Assembly (NCBI RefSeq): GCF_003044565.1
Contig: NZ_POXG01000002.1
Span: 434,001-498,000 of the forward strand
Direction: 5' to 3'
DNA length: 64,000 nucleotides
From: Neisseria sicca
Lineage (GTDB): Bacteria > Pseudomonadota > Gammaproteobacteria > Burkholderiales > Neisseriaceae
The position numbers and the translations under genes are program-made. The notes under the pieces are model-generated. The model made no database searches. It had not been told where the DNA came from and saw nothing but the letters and a program-made list of their open reading frames with translations. Numbering within the stretch: the first letter of the stretch is position 1; each line of letters opens with the position of its first letter. Of the stretch, positions 44,930-55,247 are shown piece after piece.

Positions 44930-46792
44930 ATGAATATCTTTTACGAAGAGTCCGGCCAGTTCAAAGTCGCCGCCATTGTCCAAAAAAACGACGCCACCTA
45001 CCAAGTCGATACCCAACACGGCAAACGCACCAAAGTGAAGGCGAACAACGTCTTTACCGAGTTTGACGGCGATATGGCGGCGTTTTTGGAAAACGCGCAG
45101 GCACAGGCAGCGGACATCGACACCGATTTATTGTGGGAAGTATGCGGCGAAGAAGAATTTTCCGCCGAGGCGATTGCCGAAGAATATTTCGGTCATGCGC
45201 CGACCAAAACCGAGCTGGCGGCAACCTTGATTGCGCTTTACGCCGCGCCGATGTATTTCTACAAAAAAGCCAAAGGCGTGTTCAAAGCCGCGCCTGAAGA
45301 AACTTTGAAACAGGCACTTGCCGCCATCGAACGCAAAAAACAGCAAGACGCGCAAATCGACGCTTGGGCGGAAGCCTTGAAACGCGGCGAGATGCCGTCT
45401 GAAATCGCGGCGGATTTGAAAACCATCCTGCACGCGCCCGACAAACAGTCGCTGACCTACAAAGCCTTTACCAAAGCCGCCGACGCGCTGAAAACCTCCG
45501 CCTACGAATTGGCGAAAAAAACGGGCGGCATTACGTCCATTCCCCAATACCTGCAAGACGGGTTTGAAATCAAATACTTCCCCAAAGGAACGGGCTTCCC
45601 CGACCTTGCCCTGCCCGAAATGCCCAACCTGCCCAAGGCCGACGTTACCGCCTTTTCCATTGACGACGAATCGACCACCGAAGTGGACGACGCTTTAAGC
45701 CTGACCAACTTGGGCAACGGCACAAAGCGCGTCGGCATACACATTGCCGCGCCGTCGCTTGCCATTAAACCAGGCGACAAAATGGAAAAAAACATCATGG
45801 AACGCTTGAGCACGGTCTATTTTCCCGGCGGCAAAATCACCATGCTGCCCGAAAACTGGATTGCCGCGTTCAGCCTTGATGCGGGCGCGTACCGTCCTGC
45901 CGTCAGCATTTATTTTGATGTGGACAGCGAGTTCAACGTCGGCGAGCCGACCTGCAAAATCGAAGCCGTCAACATCGCCGAAAACCTGCGCATCCAAACC
46001 ATCGAGCCGCATTTCAACGCCGAAGCGGGCTTGGACGAAGCCGGCGAAATGATGTTCGCCCACCATCAAGACCTGATTTGGTTCCATCAATTCGCCATCG
46101 CCCTGCAAAAAGCGCGCGGCAAATACGAACCCGACCGCGCGCCGCAATACGATTACAGCATCGAATTGGATGAAGAAGGCAAAGTATCCGTCGTCCGCCG
46201 CGAACGCGGTTCGCCCATCGATATGTTGGTCAGCGAAATGATGATTTTGGCTAACAGCACTTGGGCGCAGATGCTCCATGATAACGACCTGCCCGGCCTT
46301 TTCCGCGTCCAACCAGCAGGCAAAGTGCGCATGAGCACCAAATCCGAGCCGCACATCGGCATGGGCGTGCAGCATTACGGCTGGTTCACTTCGCCGCTGC
46401 GCCGCGCCGCCGACTACATCAACCAAAAGCAGCTAATCAGCCTGATCAACGACACGGCCAAGCCGCTGTATCAAAACAGCGATGCCGAGCTTTTCGCCGC
46501 GCTGCGCGACTTCGATACCACCTACGCCGCCTACGCCGATTTCCAACGGCAGATGGAAGCCTACTGGAGCCTCGTTTACCTGCAACAGCAAGGCACAAGC
46601 GAGCTGACCGCGACCATTCTCAAAGAAGACCTCGTCCGCATCGAAGGCCTGCCGCTGGTAACCCGCGCCACCGGCATCCCGTTCGACGCGCTGCCTAAAA
46701 CGCAAGTCCTGCTCAAAATCACCGAGCTTGACCCCGAAAAGCAGTTTATCGCGCTGAACTATGTAAAAGCTGTCGCTCCTGCGGTTGCGTAA
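44930..46792 (+). CDS. RNase II/RNB-family ribonuclease
   Basis: The 620-residue protein has an RNB catalytic domain from about residue 235. The metal-binding pattern appears as DDESTTEVDDALSL (D245-D254 region), followed by VGIHIAAPSLAI and a late RRAADYINQKQLI motif. These enzymes degrade RNA from the 3' end. The N-terminal 200 residues are not a classical cold-shock pair, so it belongs to the shorter RNase II-like branch rather than RNase R. It is transcribed away from nuoA and ends with a DUS terminator shared with murJ on the opposite strand. Confidence 0.88.
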   Translation: MNIFYEESGQFKVAAIVQKNDATYQVDTQHGKRTKVKANNVFTEFDGDMAAFLENAQAQAADIDTDLLWEVCGEEEFSAEAIAEEYFGHAPTKTELAATLIALYAAPMYFYKKAKGVFKAAPEETLKQALAAIERKKQQDAQIDAWAEALKRGEMPSEIAADLKTILHAPDKQSLTYKAFTKAADALKTSAYELAKKTGGITSIPQYLQDGFEIKYFPKGTGFPDLALPEMPNLPKADVTAFSIDDESTTEVDDALSLTNLGNGTKRVGIHIAAPSLAIKPGDKMEKNIMERLSTVYFPGGKITMLPENWIAAFSLDAGAYRPAVSIYFDVDSEFNVGEPTCKIEAVNIAENLRIQTIEPHFNAEAGLDEAGEMMFAHHQDLIWFHQFAIALQKARGKYEPDRAPQYDYSIELDEEGKVSVVRRERGSPIDMLVSEMMILANSTWAQMLHDNDLPGLFRVQPAGKVRMSTKSEPHIGMGVQHYGWFTSPLRRAADYINQKQLISLINDTAKPLYQNSDAELFAALRDFDTTYAAYADFQRQMEAYWSLVYLQQQGTSELTATILKEDLVRIEGLPLVTRATGIPFDALPKTQVLLKITELDPEKQFIALNYVKAVAPAVA

Positions 46793-46805
46793 GTTTGCCG
46801 TTATG

Positions 46806-46855
46806 AAAAGAGGTCGTCTGAAAACCTTAAATATGGTTTTCAGACGACCTCTTTT
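46806..46855. terminator. Bidirectional inverted DUS terminator
   Basis: AAAAGAGGTCGTCTGAAAAC pairs with its complement around a short loop between the convergent RNase and murJ genes; A and T runs flank it in both directions. Confidence 0.85.
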
Positions 46856-46871
46856 TACATCTTAACAGCCT

Positions 46872-48413
46872 CTAGCGCGCTTCCACCCGTTTGAAATCTC
46901 TCGGTCGGAAACCCTGCGCAGCCAGCGAAACGAAATACAAACCGCCGCCTATCGCAATCAGGATGCACAACTGACCGGCTTTACGCAAACCGCCGACATG
47001 CACCCACTCAAACGGCAGATAAGCCTGCGCCATCCACAATCCGCCACCCATCACGACAAGCGACAGCAGCATTTTACCCAGAAAACTCCCCCACCCTTTA
47101 CCGGGTCGGTAAATACCGTGTTTACGCAAAAGGAAGAACAACAATCCCGCATTGATACACGCGCCCAAACCGATGGCAAGCGAAAGCCCGACATGTTTCA
47201 GAGGGCCGATAAAGGCAAGGTTCATCAACTGCGTGCAGATAAGCGTAAAGATGGCAATTTTGACAGGCGTTTTGATGTTTTGCCGCGCATAGAAACCGGG
47301 TGCCAACACTTTAATCATGATTAAGCCGATTAAACCAAAAGAATAGGCAATCAGCGCATGTTGCGTCATCTGCGCGTCAAACAGCGTAAATTCTCGGTAC
47401 ATAAACAGCGTCGCCACCAACGGGAATGACAACACCGCCAGACCGACCGCCGACGGCAGGGTCAGCAGCATACACAAGCGCAAACCCCAGTCGAGCAGTC
47501 CGGAAAACTGCTCGGTATTCTGATTGGCGGCATGTTTGGACAAAGTCGGCAGCAAAATCGTACCGAGCGCAGCACCCAAAACACCGCTGGGCAGCTCCAT
47601 CAGTCGGTCGGCGTAATACATCCACGAAACACTGCCCGATTGCAGGTAAGAAGCGAAAATCGTGTTGATAACCAAAGAAATCTGCGCCACGCTCACACCC
47701 AAAATTGCAGGCGCCATCTGTTTCATCACACGGTTGACCGCCGCATCTTTAAAATTCAGTTTGGGCAGTTTCAAAAAGCCCAGTTTCGCCAACCAAGGGA
47801 GCTGAAAGCCAAGCTGCAAAATACCACCGACAAAGACCGCCCAAGCCAGCGCAGTAACAGGCGGATCAAAATACGGGACGAAAAACAGTGCGAATACGAT
47901 AAAAGAAATATTCAAAAACGTCGGCGTAAACGCAGGAATGCTGAACTTATGATAAGAATTCAGTATCGAACCAACAAAGGAAGACAACGAAATCAATAAA
48001 ATATATGGGAACGTAATCTTCAGCAAATCAATGGAAAGCTGAAACTTGTCCGCCTCCTTGGCAAAACCGGGCGCGGAAATCCAAATTACCCAAGGCGCGG
48101 CAAGAATGCCCAGCGCGGTAACGATCACCAGGACAAACGACAGCATCCCCGCCACATGGCGGATAAACGCCTCCGTCGCTTCTTTCGAACGCGTTTCCTT
48201 ATATTCCGCCAAAATCGGCACAAAAGCCTGTGCAAACGCCCCTTCCGCAAATACGCGGCGCAGCAGGTTCGGCAGTTTGAACGCCACAAAAAAGGCGTCG
48301 GTCGCCATACCTGCACCAAACGCTCGGGCAATTACCGTATCGCGCACAAATCCAAGTATGCGCGACACCATCGTCAAGCTACCGACCTTGGCCAAAGCCC
48401 CTAACAAATTCAT
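46872..48413 (-). CDS. murJ: Lipid II flippase MurJ
   Basis: The 513-residue MOP-superfamily protein has 14 predicted helices. It starts [35 protein letters not shown], with the Arg-rich cavity segment of MurJ. It flips lipid II for peptidoglycan synthesis. ATG 48413 follows GAAGGA by 9 bases and gives the standard start; an upstream in-frame codon at 48509 would add 32 residues that encode uptake DNA. Its 5' side holds a DUS and a short Correia element, either of which could influence transcription. Confidence 0.95.
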   Translation of the reverse strand: MNLLGALAKVGSLTMVSRILGFVRDTVIARAFGAGMATDAFFVAFKLPNLLRRVFAEGAFAQAFVPILAEYKETRSKEATEAFIRHVAGMLSFVLVIVTALGILAAPWVIWISAPGFAKEADKFQLSIDLLKITFPYILLISLSSFVGSILNSYHKFSIPAFTPTFLNISFIVFALFFVPYFDPPVTALAWAVFVGGILQLGFQLPWLAKLGFLKLPKLNFKDAAVNRVMKQMAPAILGVSVAQISLVINTIFASYLQSGSVSWMYYADRLMELPSGVLGAALGTILLPTLSKHAANQNTEQFSGLLDWGLRLCMLLTLPSAVGLAVLSFPLVATLFMYREFTLFDAQMTQHALIAYSFGLIGLIMIKVLAPGFYARQNIKTPVKIAIFTLICTQLMNLAFIGPLKHVGLSLAIGLGACINAGLLFFLLRKHGIYRPGKGWGSFLGKMLLSLVVMGGGLWMAQAYLPFEWVHVGGLRKAGQLCILIAIGGGLYFVSLAAQGFRPRDFKRVEAR

Positions 48414-48517
48414 CCGTTTTATTCCTTCAAAAGTCCAGACGTCGTCTGAAAGACGCGTATTGTACGACAGAATATGCAAATCTAGGCAAATCAGTCTCCA
48501 GACGGGCAAATGTAGAG

Positions 48518-48624
48518 TATAGTGGATTGAATTTAAACCAGTACGGCGTTGCCTCGCCTTGCCGTACTATCTGTACTGTCTTCGGCTTCGTCGCCTTGTC
48601 CTGATTTAAATTTAATCCACTATA
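48518..48624 (+). repeat. Correia repeat enclosed element, short (107 bp) form
   Basis: TATAGTGGATTGA and TTAATCCACTATA termini enclose GTACGGCGTTGCCTCGCCTTGCC without the long-form interior. It lies between murJ (105 bases upstream of its start) and pyrH. Correia elements can supply promoter or processing signals, which cannot be confirmed here. Confidence 0.92.
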
Positions 48625-48673
48625 GATGCAAAAACTTTGCTTCATTGCCTGATTCTTATGTTGCCCAACCATC

Positions 48674-48722
48674 CAAAAGGTCGTCTGAAAACCTAGTTTC
48701 AGGTTTTTCAGACGACCTTTTG
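48674..48722 (-). terminator. Inverted DUS terminator after pyrH
   Basis: CAAAAGGTCGTCTGAAAACC pairs with its complement around a short loop, about 40 bases past the pyrH stop on the minus strand. Confidence 0.8.
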
Positions 48723-48759
48723 CTTGATCAAATCACTTCAATACATTGCCCAATGGGAA

Positions 48760-49479
48760 TCAGCAGTGAACCAGCGTGCCTTCGTCTTCGCCGGTAATAA
48801 CGCGTTTGAGCGAGCCTTGTTTGGCGATACCGAAGACGACGATGTTGAGTTTGCGTTCGCGGCAGAGGGCGAAGGCGGTCGCGTCCATGACTTTGAGGTT
48901 TTTGTTCAAGGCTTCGTCAAAGGTGATGGTTTCGTAGCGCGTGGCGGACGGGTCTTTTTTCGGGTCTGCGGTATAAACGCCGTCCACGTTGGTGGCTTTG
49001 AGCATGACGTCGCAGTTCATTTCGGCTCCGCGCAGGGCGGCGGCGGTGTCGGTGGTGAAGAAGGGGTTACCCGTACCGGCGGCGAAGATAACGACTTTGC
49101 CTTCTTCAAGGTATTGGATGGCTTTGGGGCGGGCGTAGGTTTCGGCGATTTGCTGCATGGAAAGCGCGGATTGTACGCGCGCTTTAATACCGAGGGTTTC
49201 GAAGGCATCTTTGAGGGCGAGTGCGTTCATCACGGTCGCCATCATGCCCATGTAGTCTGCGGTGGCGCGGTCCATGCTGCCTGCTTGGGCGGATACGCCG
49301 CGGAAGATGTTGCCGCCGCCGACGACGATGCCGACTTGTACGCCCATTTTGACGACTTCGGCAATTTCACCGACGGTTTGGACGATGGTGTCGTGGTTGA
49401 TGCCGAAAGGATCGGAACCCATCAGGGATTCGCCGGAGAGTTTCAGTAATACGCGTTTGTATTTGATTTGCTGTGTCAT
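48760..49479 (-). CDS. pyrH: UMP kinase (uridylate kinase)
   Basis: The 239-residue hexameric enzyme phosphorylates UMP to UDP. Motifs are [15 protein letters not shown] near the N terminus, [11 protein letters not shown], and [18 protein letters not shown]. It is the third gene of the usual rpsB-tsf-pyrH order, 310 bases after tsf, and probably has its own promoter as well. UTP feedback is typical of the family. Confidence 0.97.
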   Translation of the reverse strand: MTQQIKYKRVLLKLSGESLMGSDPFGINHDTIVQTVGEIAEVVKMGVQVGIVVGGGNIFRGVSAQAGSMDRATADYMGMMATVMNALALKDAFETLGIKARVQSALSMQQIAETYARPKAIQYLEEGKVVIFAAGTGNPFFTTDTAAALRGAEMNCDVMLKATNVDGVYTADPKKDPSATRYETITFDEALNKNLKVMDATAFALCRERKLNIVVFGIAKQGSLKRVITGEDEGTLVHC

Positions 49480-49789
49480 GGGATACCTTGCTTTCTTGGG
49501 TTGGTTAGCGCCGATTATTCAGAGCGAACTGACCATTCATTCCAAATGATCAGTTCACCCTGTGGCGCTGCTTCAATGCAGGGAAAGGGCGTTTGATTTT
49601 CAGACGACCTTTCCGGATGTTTGGCTGACAGGGTAACGCGTTTTCCGTGGGTGTATGGGTTTGGATAAATTATTATGTGTTGATTATGATGAAATATTCG
49701 ATTTCCAACAGTATTCTAAACAGTGTAGCTCTCAAAAAAAAGCACCCTGATTCGTTTGGAATCCAGGTGCTTTCTTTTTCATCTCTGCC
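49480..49789. other. Intergenic region between tsf and pyrH
   Basis: The 310 bases contain a tsf terminator (about 49738-49776), a DUS at about 49597 and an AT-rich stretch (about 49660-49720) that may hold a pyrH promoter. No gene is supported. Confidence 0.6.
49736..49778 (-). terminator. Rho-independent terminator of tsf
   Basis: On the minus strand AAAGCACCTGGATTC and GAATCAGGGTGCTTT form a stem of about 14 bp followed by a run of T. It lies just after the tsf stop and is not an uptake sequence. Confidence 0.85.
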
Positions 49790-50644
49790 TTACACTTTAG
49801 CAGCAGCGGCAACTTCGGCTGCGTAGTCGACAACGGCTTTTTCGATACCGTCGCCTACTTTATAACGTACGAAGCTAACCACTTCGGTGCCGTTTTCTTT
49901 AGCGAATTGGGCAACGGTTTGGTCAGGGTTCATTACGAATGCTTGGCCGTTCAGAGTGATTTCAGCCAAGAATTTGCGGATACGGCCTTCAACCATTTTA
50001 GCGGCGATGTCGGCAGGTTTGCCGGAAGCGATAGCTTGTTCGGTGTAGATGTGGCGTTCTTTTTCGATGGTTTCGGCATCTACTTCGGCTTCGGTTACGC
50101 ATTGCGGTTTGGCGGCAACGATGTGCATACCGATTTTACGCGCTACGTCTTCAGAGCCTTTGAACTCAACCAATACGCCTTCGGTAGCCAATGCACCGTG
50201 GATGTAGGCAACCAGTTGGTTGGCGGTATCGATAACTTGGAAGCGGCGGACAGACATGTTTTCGCCCAATTTGGCGATGATGGCTTTGCGTTCGGTCTCA
50301 ACCAATTCGCTCAGTTCTTCAACGGTAGCCGGTTTTTTCTCGGCAGCGGTTTTCGCAACGAAGTTGGCGAATTCTACGAAGCCTGCGTCTTTGGCAACGA
50401 AGTCGGTTTCGCAGTTTACTTCAACCAATGCGCCGACATTGCCGTTGATGGCGTAAGCCAATACGCCTTCGGCAGCTGTACGGCCAGCCAGTTTGCCGGC
50501 TTTCGCGCCGGATTTGATGCGCAGGATTTCTTCGGCTTTTTCGAAGTTGCCTTCGGCTTCAACCAAGGCTTTTTTGCATTCCATCATGCCCAGGCCGGTA
50601 GCGGCGCGCAGGTCGGCAACCATTTTTGCAGTAATTTCTGCCAT
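49790..50644 (-). CDS. tsf: Elongation factor Ts
   Basis: The 284-residue protein starts [27 protein letters not shown], the conserved N-terminal UBA-like domain, and has the TDFVAKD motif. It exchanges GDP for GTP on EF-Tu. It follows rpsB by 121 bases, in which a short GC hairpin may reduce read-through. Confidence 0.98.
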   Translation of the reverse strand: MAEITAKMVADLRAATGLGMMECKKALVEAEGNFEKAEEILRIKSGAKAGKLAGRTAAEGVLAYAINGNVGALVEVNCETDFVAKDAGFVEFANFVAKTAAEKKPATVEELSELVETERKAIIAKLGENMSVRRFQVIDTANQLVAYIHGALATEGVLVEFKGSEDVARKIGMHIVAAKPQCVTEAEVDAETIEKERHIYTEQAIASGKPADIAAKMVEGRIRKFLAEITLNGQAFVMNPDQTVAQFAKENGTEVVSFVRYKVGDGIEKAVVDYAAEVAAAAKV

Positions 50645-50733
50645 TTTGAATCTCCTAGATTTTGGGGAAACACGGGGTATCCGTGTTTGGGAATGGGGTC
50701 GTCTGAAAAGGTTTCAGAACGGGATTTGAGAAA

Positions 50734-50750
50734 AGGGGCATAACGCCCCT
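50734..50750 (-). terminator. Short hairpin between rpsB and tsf
   Basis: AGGGGC and GCCCCT arms surround a 5-base loop. It is followed by weak T content on the minus strand, so it looks like an attenuator that allows partial read-through into tsf. Confidence 0.5.
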
Positions 50751-50765
50751 CTTCGGTTTGCCGGA

Positions 50766-51494
50766 TTACTCGGCAGCAGCTTCTTGGGCAGCGGCTACGG
50801 TTTCTTGCAGCGCTTGGTTTTTGCCTTCCAAAACTGCGTCGGCGATGCCGCGGCAGTACAGGCGGATGGCTTTGGCGGAGTCATCGTTACCGGGGATAAC
50901 GTATTTCACGCCGTCAGGGCTATTGTTGGTATCGACTACGGCGATAACAGGGATGCCCAGTTTTTCAGCCTCGACCAGAGTACCTTTTTGGTAGCCGGTG
51001 TCGATAACGAAAATCGCGTCAGGCAGGCCTTTCATGTTTTTGATACCGCCCAAAGAACGTTCCAGTTTTTCAACGTCGCGTTGCATTTCCAGAATTTCTT
51101 TTTTGTTGAAACCGCCTTCGGCAGCGTTTTCCAAAGCAGCGGTTTTTTCTTCCAGGCGTTTGATGGATTGCTTAACGGTTTTGTAGTTGGTCAGCATGCC
51201 GCCCAACCAACGGTAATCGACGAAAGGCATACCGGCGCGGGTAGCTTCTTCGCGGATGATTTCACGCGCTTGACGCTTGGTGCCGACAAACAGCACGGTG
51301 CCTTTATTGGCAACCAGACGGCGTACGGCTTCTTGCGCTTCTTGGAACATCGGCAGGGTTTTTTCCAGATTTACGATGTGGATTTTGTTGCGCGCACCGA
51401 AAATGTATTGTGCCATTTTCGGGTTCCAGAAACGGGTTTGGTGGCCGAAGTGAACGCCGGCTTCAATCATCTGACGCATAGTAATTTGAGACAT
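50766..51494 (-). CDS. rpsB: 30S ribosomal protein S2
   Basis: The 242-residue protein starts [25 protein letters not shown] shortened here to [19 protein letters not shown] and has the [18 protein letters not shown] and [20 protein letters not shown] motifs of S2. It joins the 30S subunit and helps to bind S1. It is first in the rpsB-tsf order. The AAGGAAATAAA leader gives a good ribosome site. Confidence 0.98.
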   Translation of the reverse strand: MSQITMRQMIEAGVHFGHQTRFWNPKMAQYIFGARNKIHIVNLEKTLPMFQEAQEAVRRLVANKGTVLFVGTKRQAREIIREEATRAGMPFVDYRWLGGMLTNYKTVKQSIKRLEEKTAALENAAEGGFNKKEILEMQRDVEKLERSLGGIKNMKGLPDAIFVIDTGYQKGTLVEAEKLGIPVIAVVDTNNSPDGVKYVIPGNDDSAKAIRLYCRGIADAVLEGKNQALQETVAAAQEAAAE

Positions 51495-51539
51495 TTTATT
51501 TCCTTGAAAGGGTTAAGAGCACACATTCAATCGCATAGA

Positions 51540-51566
51540 ACTTGATAGGCTGCGCCTATTGTCAAG
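51540..51566 (-). promoter_or_regulatory. Possible rpsB promoter and palindrome
   Basis: On the minus strand TTGACA (51560-51565) is followed by an AATAGGC-GCA-GCCTATC palindrome about 50 bases before the rpsB start. The -10 box at normal spacing is only AGTTCT or GTTCTA, a weak match, so this is a candidate. Confidence 0.4.
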
Positions 51567-51667
51567 CACCCTTCGGCGAAAGTGGGCATAAGTTTTAAAA
51601 AATAGTGTGTTTCCGAAATGGAAAACTGACGGATTATAGCGGATAAGGGGTCGTCTGAAAAGGGATT

Positions 51668-51910
51668 TTATGCACTGCCGTCGTGTTTGCCGCCTTCTTG
51701 TCCGGCTGCGCGGCGGCTTTGTTCGAATGCTTCCTTTTCCTGCTGCTTCATCAGACGGTTGCGGCGGCGGATGGTGACGGTGAAAACGGTAAACGCAACG
51801 GGCAGGACTGCCCAAAAAACCAAATAAATCAAAGCGCGCGCAATGCTGGGCTGGGCGGCGGAATACATGACGGCGACGAAGAGGTAACCGATAAGAACGA
51901 TATGCCACAT
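51668..51910 (-). CDS. Small conserved membrane protein of unknown function
   Basis: The 80-residue product starts MWHIVLIGYLFVAVMYSAAQ and has two predicted helices in the first 50 residues, then a charged tail (RRRNRLMKQQEKEAFEQSRR). It is likely an inner-membrane protein with a cytoplasmic C terminus. No domain is recognised. It lies between rpsB and the divergent cyclo-ligase gene. Confidence 0.7.
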   Translation of the reverse strand: MWHIVLIGYLFVAVMYSAAQPSIARALIYLVFWAVLPVAFTVFTVTIRRRNRLMKQQEKEAFEQSRRAAGQEGGKHDGSA

Positions 51911-51987
51911 GGCGGAATCCTGTTTTGATGTTAACGGAGTGTTTATAATCGCCGTATTCTACAACAACACTCAAAAGGTCGTCTGAA

Positions 51988-52578
51988 ATGAGGAATGAGG
52001 AAAAACACGCCCTGCGCCGCGAATTGCGCCGCGCCCGCGCGCAGATGGGGCATCAAGGGCGGCTGACGGCGGGACAAACGGTTAACCGTCTGCTCAAACG
52101 TTATATCAAGAAGGGGCGGAAGATCGGCGTGTATTGGCCGATGGGCAACGAACTTCGCTTGGACGGTTTCGTCCGTGTGGCGCAAAAACGCGGGGCTAAA
52201 CTTTATCTGCCTTACATCGAACCGCGTTCGCGGCGGATGTGGTTCACGCCCTATCCTGCCGACGGAGTGAAACAAGAACGTAAACGCGGCAGGGCGAAGC
52301 TGCATGTGCCGCAATTTTCGGGACGTAAAATCCGCGTACACGGTTTATCGATATTGCTTGTCCCGATTGTCGGCATGGACCGCGAAGGCTACCGCTTGGG
52401 GCAGGCTGGCGGCTATTACGATGCGACGCTCGCAGCGATGAAATACCGTTTACAGGCAAAAACCATAGGCGTAGGCTTCGCTTGCCAACTGGTTGACACG
52501 CTGCCGCGCGAACCGCACGACCTGCCGCTAGACGGGTTTGTATCGGAGTCGGGCGTGCTGGTGTTCAAACATCATTAA
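51988..52578 (+). CDS. 5-formyltetrahydrofolate cyclo-ligase
   Basis: The 196-residue enzyme turns 5-formyl-THF into 5,10-methenyl-THF with ATP. It shows KIGVYWPMGNELRLDGF near the N terminus and the family motif VPIVGMDREGYRLGQAGGYYD near the C terminus. The first ATG at 51988 lies directly after a DUS. Length fits YgfA/MTHFS. It is divergent from the small membrane protein gene, with the promoter region in about 51911-51987. Confidence 0.92.
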   Translation: MRNEEKHALRRELRRARAQMGHQGRLTAGQTVNRLLKRYIKKGRKIGVYWPMGNELRLDGFVRVAQKRGAKLYLPYIEPRSRRMWFTPYPADGVKQERKRGRAKLHVPQFSGRKIRVHGLSILLVPIVGMDREGYRLGQAGGYYDATLAAMKYRLQAKTIGVGFACQLVDTLPREPHDLPLDGFVSESGVLVFKHH

Positions 52579-52667
52579 TCAATAGCTTTCAGACGACCTC
52601 AAAGATGCCGCCACTCAAACAAAAAGGTCGTCTGATAACTCAAACCATCAAATACAAAGGAAACCTC

Positions 52668-53255
52668 ATGGCTGATTTTTCATCCGTTCCCGTTTTGTCC
52701 TTTAACCGCGTCCGTCTCGAGCCTTTGACGGCGGCACACGAAGCCGGTTTGCGCGAAGCAGTTTGCGACGGCGAAGTCTGGAAGCTGAACGTAACCACCG
52801 CACCCGAACCCGACCAAGTGGCGGACTATATCCGCACCGCCACGCAAACCCGTCTCGCCTTTGCCGTCATCGACGAAGACACGGGCAAAATCGTCGGCTC
52901 GACTTCGCTTTACCACATCGACCCCGCCATCCCCCGCCTCTACATCGGTTTCACATGGTACGCCCTGTCGGCACGGCGCACACGCATCAATACCGCCTGC
53001 AAAATCATGTTGCTCGACTACGTTTTCGACACTTTAAACTGCCGCTGCGTCTGCTGGCAGACCGACAACCTCAACACCGCCTCCCAGCGCGCCATCGAAC
53101 GCTTGGGCGCACACCAAGACGGCATCTTGCGCTGCCACAAATTGCGGAAAGACGGCAGCGTGCGCGATACGGTGGAATACAGCCTGCTGCGCGAGGAATG
53201 GCCGCAGGCAAGGGCAAAACTGCTCGAAAAAGCGGCAGCTTATGACGCATCCTGA
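52668..53255 (+). CDS. GNAT-family N-acetyltransferase
   Basis: The 195-residue protein is a GNAT enzyme of the RimJ/RimL-like group: FNRVRLEPLTAAHEAGL near the N terminus, then TGKIVGSTSLYHID, and QTDNLNTASQRAIERLGAHQDGILR, where acetyl-CoA binds and the N-S-Q-R-A-I-E-R-L-G-F-like segment is conserved. ATG 52668 has AAAGGA nine bases upstream; a longer frame to 52605 lacks a site. Acceptor is unknown. Confidence 0.88.
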   Translation: MADFSSVPVLSFNRVRLEPLTAAHEAGLREAVCDGEVWKLNVTTAPEPDQVADYIRTATQTRLAFAVIDEDTGKIVGSTSLYHIDPAIPRLYIGFTWYALSARRTRINTACKIMLLDYVFDTLNCRCVCWQTDNLNTASQRAIERLGAHQDGILRCHKLRKDGSVRDTVEYSLLREEWPQARAKLLEKAAAYDAS

Positions 53256-53630
53256 AAAAACGTTTTCTTCTTCATTTTTTCATCAAAACACGTCCATCTT
53301 GCTGACAATCTGAAGTCTTTAAAAAATTAATGAAACAAGGTGTGACACCGTCAATCCCCTGATAAATAAAGGTCGTCTGAATGTTTCAGACGACCTTTTC
53401 AAACCGCGTTTATGTAAATCCAAACAGAAAATCTTTGCAATTCTCAGAAAAATCCACTAAATTCTCAATAACATATTATGAACGGTTTAACATCGGTTCA
53501 AAATGTAAAACCCGCGCGCAATCTTCCACGCCAAAAACACCGCGCCAGCAGGTTTTACCGCCGAAACAGGCGTTCGTAATACAACGGATAATCATAAAGG
53601 CAGGATATGCCTGTTTCTAGGAGTACAACC
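53256..53630. other. Intergenic region before mqo
   Basis: The 375 bases hold a DUS terminator (53368-53399) for the acetyltransferase gene and an otherwise AT-rich stretch that should carry the mqo promoter. No gene or named box is supported. Confidence 0.6.
53368..53399 (+). terminator. Inverted DUS terminator before mqo
   Basis: AAAGGTCGTCTGAA and TTTCAGACGACCTTT surround a very small loop, followed by T-rich sequence. Confidence 0.8.
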
Positions 53631-55106
53631 ATGGCTGAAGCAACAGATGTTGTCTTGGTGGGTGGAGGCATTATGAGCGCGACTTTGGGCGTTTTGCTCA
53701 AAGAACTCGAACCGTCTTGGGAAATCACCCTTATCGAACGCTTGGAAGACGTAGCGTTGGAATCGTCAAACGCTTGGAACAACGCCGGCACAGGGCATTC
53801 CGCGTTATGCGAACTCAATTACGCCCCGCTCGGCGCAGACGGCACCATCGACCCGACCCGCGCCCTCAATATTGCCGAACAATTCCACATCAGCCGCCAG
53901 TTCTGGTCATCGCTTGTCGAAGAAGGCAAAATCACCGACAACTCCTTCATCAATACCGTTCCGCACATGTCTTTGGTCATGAACACCGACCATTGCGACT
54001 ACCTGCAAAAACGTTTCGACGCATTCAAATCCCAAAAACTCTTTGAACGGATGGAATTCTCCACCGACCGCGCCAAAATTGCCGAATGGGCGCCGCTGGT
54101 CATCAACGGCCGTAAAGAAGGACAACCCGTCGCCGCCAACTACTCCGCCGAAGGCACGGACGTCGATTTCGGCAGCCTGACCCGCCAAATGGTGCAATAC
54201 CTGCGCGAAAAAGGCGTCAAAACCGAGTTCAACCGCCACGTCGACGACATCAAACGCGAATCCGACGGCGCATGGGTACTCAAAACCAGCGATACCCGCA
54301 ACCCCGACGGACAGCTCACCCTCCGCACCCGCTTCCTCTTCCTCGGCGCAGGCGGCGGCGCACTGACCCTGCTGCAAAAATCAGGCATCCCCGAAGGCAA
54401 AGGCTACGGCGGCTTCCCCGTTTCCGGTCTGTTCTTCCGCAACAGCAACCCCGAAACCGCCGCGCAACACAACGCCAAAGTGTACGGACAAGCCTCCGTC
54501 GGCGCGCCGCCCATGTCCGTCCCGCATCTCGACACCCGCAACGTGGACGGCAAACGCCACCTGATGTTCGGTCCTTACGCAGGCTTCCGCTCCAACTTCC
54601 TCAAACAAGGCTCGCTCATGGATTTACCCATGTCCATCCACTTGGACAACCTCTACCCCATGCTGCGCGCCGGTTGGGCAAACATGCCCCTGACCAAATA
54701 CCTGCTGGGCGAATTGCGCAAAACCAAAGAAGAACGCTTCGCCTCCCTGCTGGAATACTACCCCGAAGCAAACCCTGACGACTGGGAACTCATCACCGCC
54801 GGTCAACGTGTGCAAATCATCAAAAAAGACTCCGAAAAAGGCGGCGTCCTCCAATTCGGTACCGAAATCGTCGCCCACGCCGACGGCTCGCTCGCCGCGC
54901 TCTTGGGCGCATCCCCCGGTGCATCAACCGCCGTACCCTTGATGATCAAGCTCATCCACCAATGCTTCCCAAGCCGCATCCCGTCATGGGAAGGTCGTCT
55001 GAAAGAGCTTGTCCCCGGCTTCGGCATCAAGCTCAACGACAATCCGCAGCTTGCAGAAGAAATCATCAGCCACAACGCCAAAGTATTGGGCATCCATCAT
55101 CAATGA
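53631..55106 (+). CDS. mqo: Malate:quinone oxidoreductase
   Basis: The 491-residue FAD enzyme oxidises malate to oxaloacetate and passes electrons to the quinone pool. The FAD-binding start is TDVVLVGGGIMSATLG, with SSNAWNNAGTGHSALCELNYA downstream. Start ATG 53631 follows GGAG by 7 bases, whereas ATG 53607 adds eight residues without a site. Neisseria use Mqo in place of NAD-malate dehydrogenase. A DUS is read through at 54992-55003 as GRLK. Confidence 0.97.
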   Translation: MAEATDVVLVGGGIMSATLGVLLKELEPSWEITLIERLEDVALESSNAWNNAGTGHSALCELNYAPLGADGTIDPTRALNIAEQFHISRQFWSSLVEEGKITDNSFINTVPHMSLVMNTDHCDYLQKRFDAFKSQKLFERMEFSTDRAKIAEWAPLVINGRKEGQPVAANYSAEGTDVDFGSLTRQMVQYLREKGVKTEFNRHVDDIKRESDGAWVLKTSDTRNPDGQLTLRTRFLFLGAGGGALTLLQKSGIPEGKGYGGFPVSGLFFRNSNPETAAQHNAKVYGQASVGAPPMSVPHLDTRNVDGKRHLMFGPYAGFRSNFLKQGSLMDLPMSIHLDNLYPMLRAGWANMPLTKYLLGELRKTKEERFASLLEYYPEANPDDWELITAGQRVQIIKKDSEKGGVLQFGTEIVAHADGSLAALLGASPGASTAVPLMIKLIHQCFPSRIPSWEGRLKELVPGFGIKLNDNPQLAEEIISHNAKVLGIHHQ

Positions 55107-55247
55107 TGGGAAAGTAATGATGAAACAGCGTATCCTTGAGATACGCTGTTTTGATTTGATTTTCTGTATAACCAAAACTCCTATACCGTCATTCCTAAGC
55201 TATAATTCCGCATGCGCATTTTGCATAACCCAAACAAAGAAACCATC

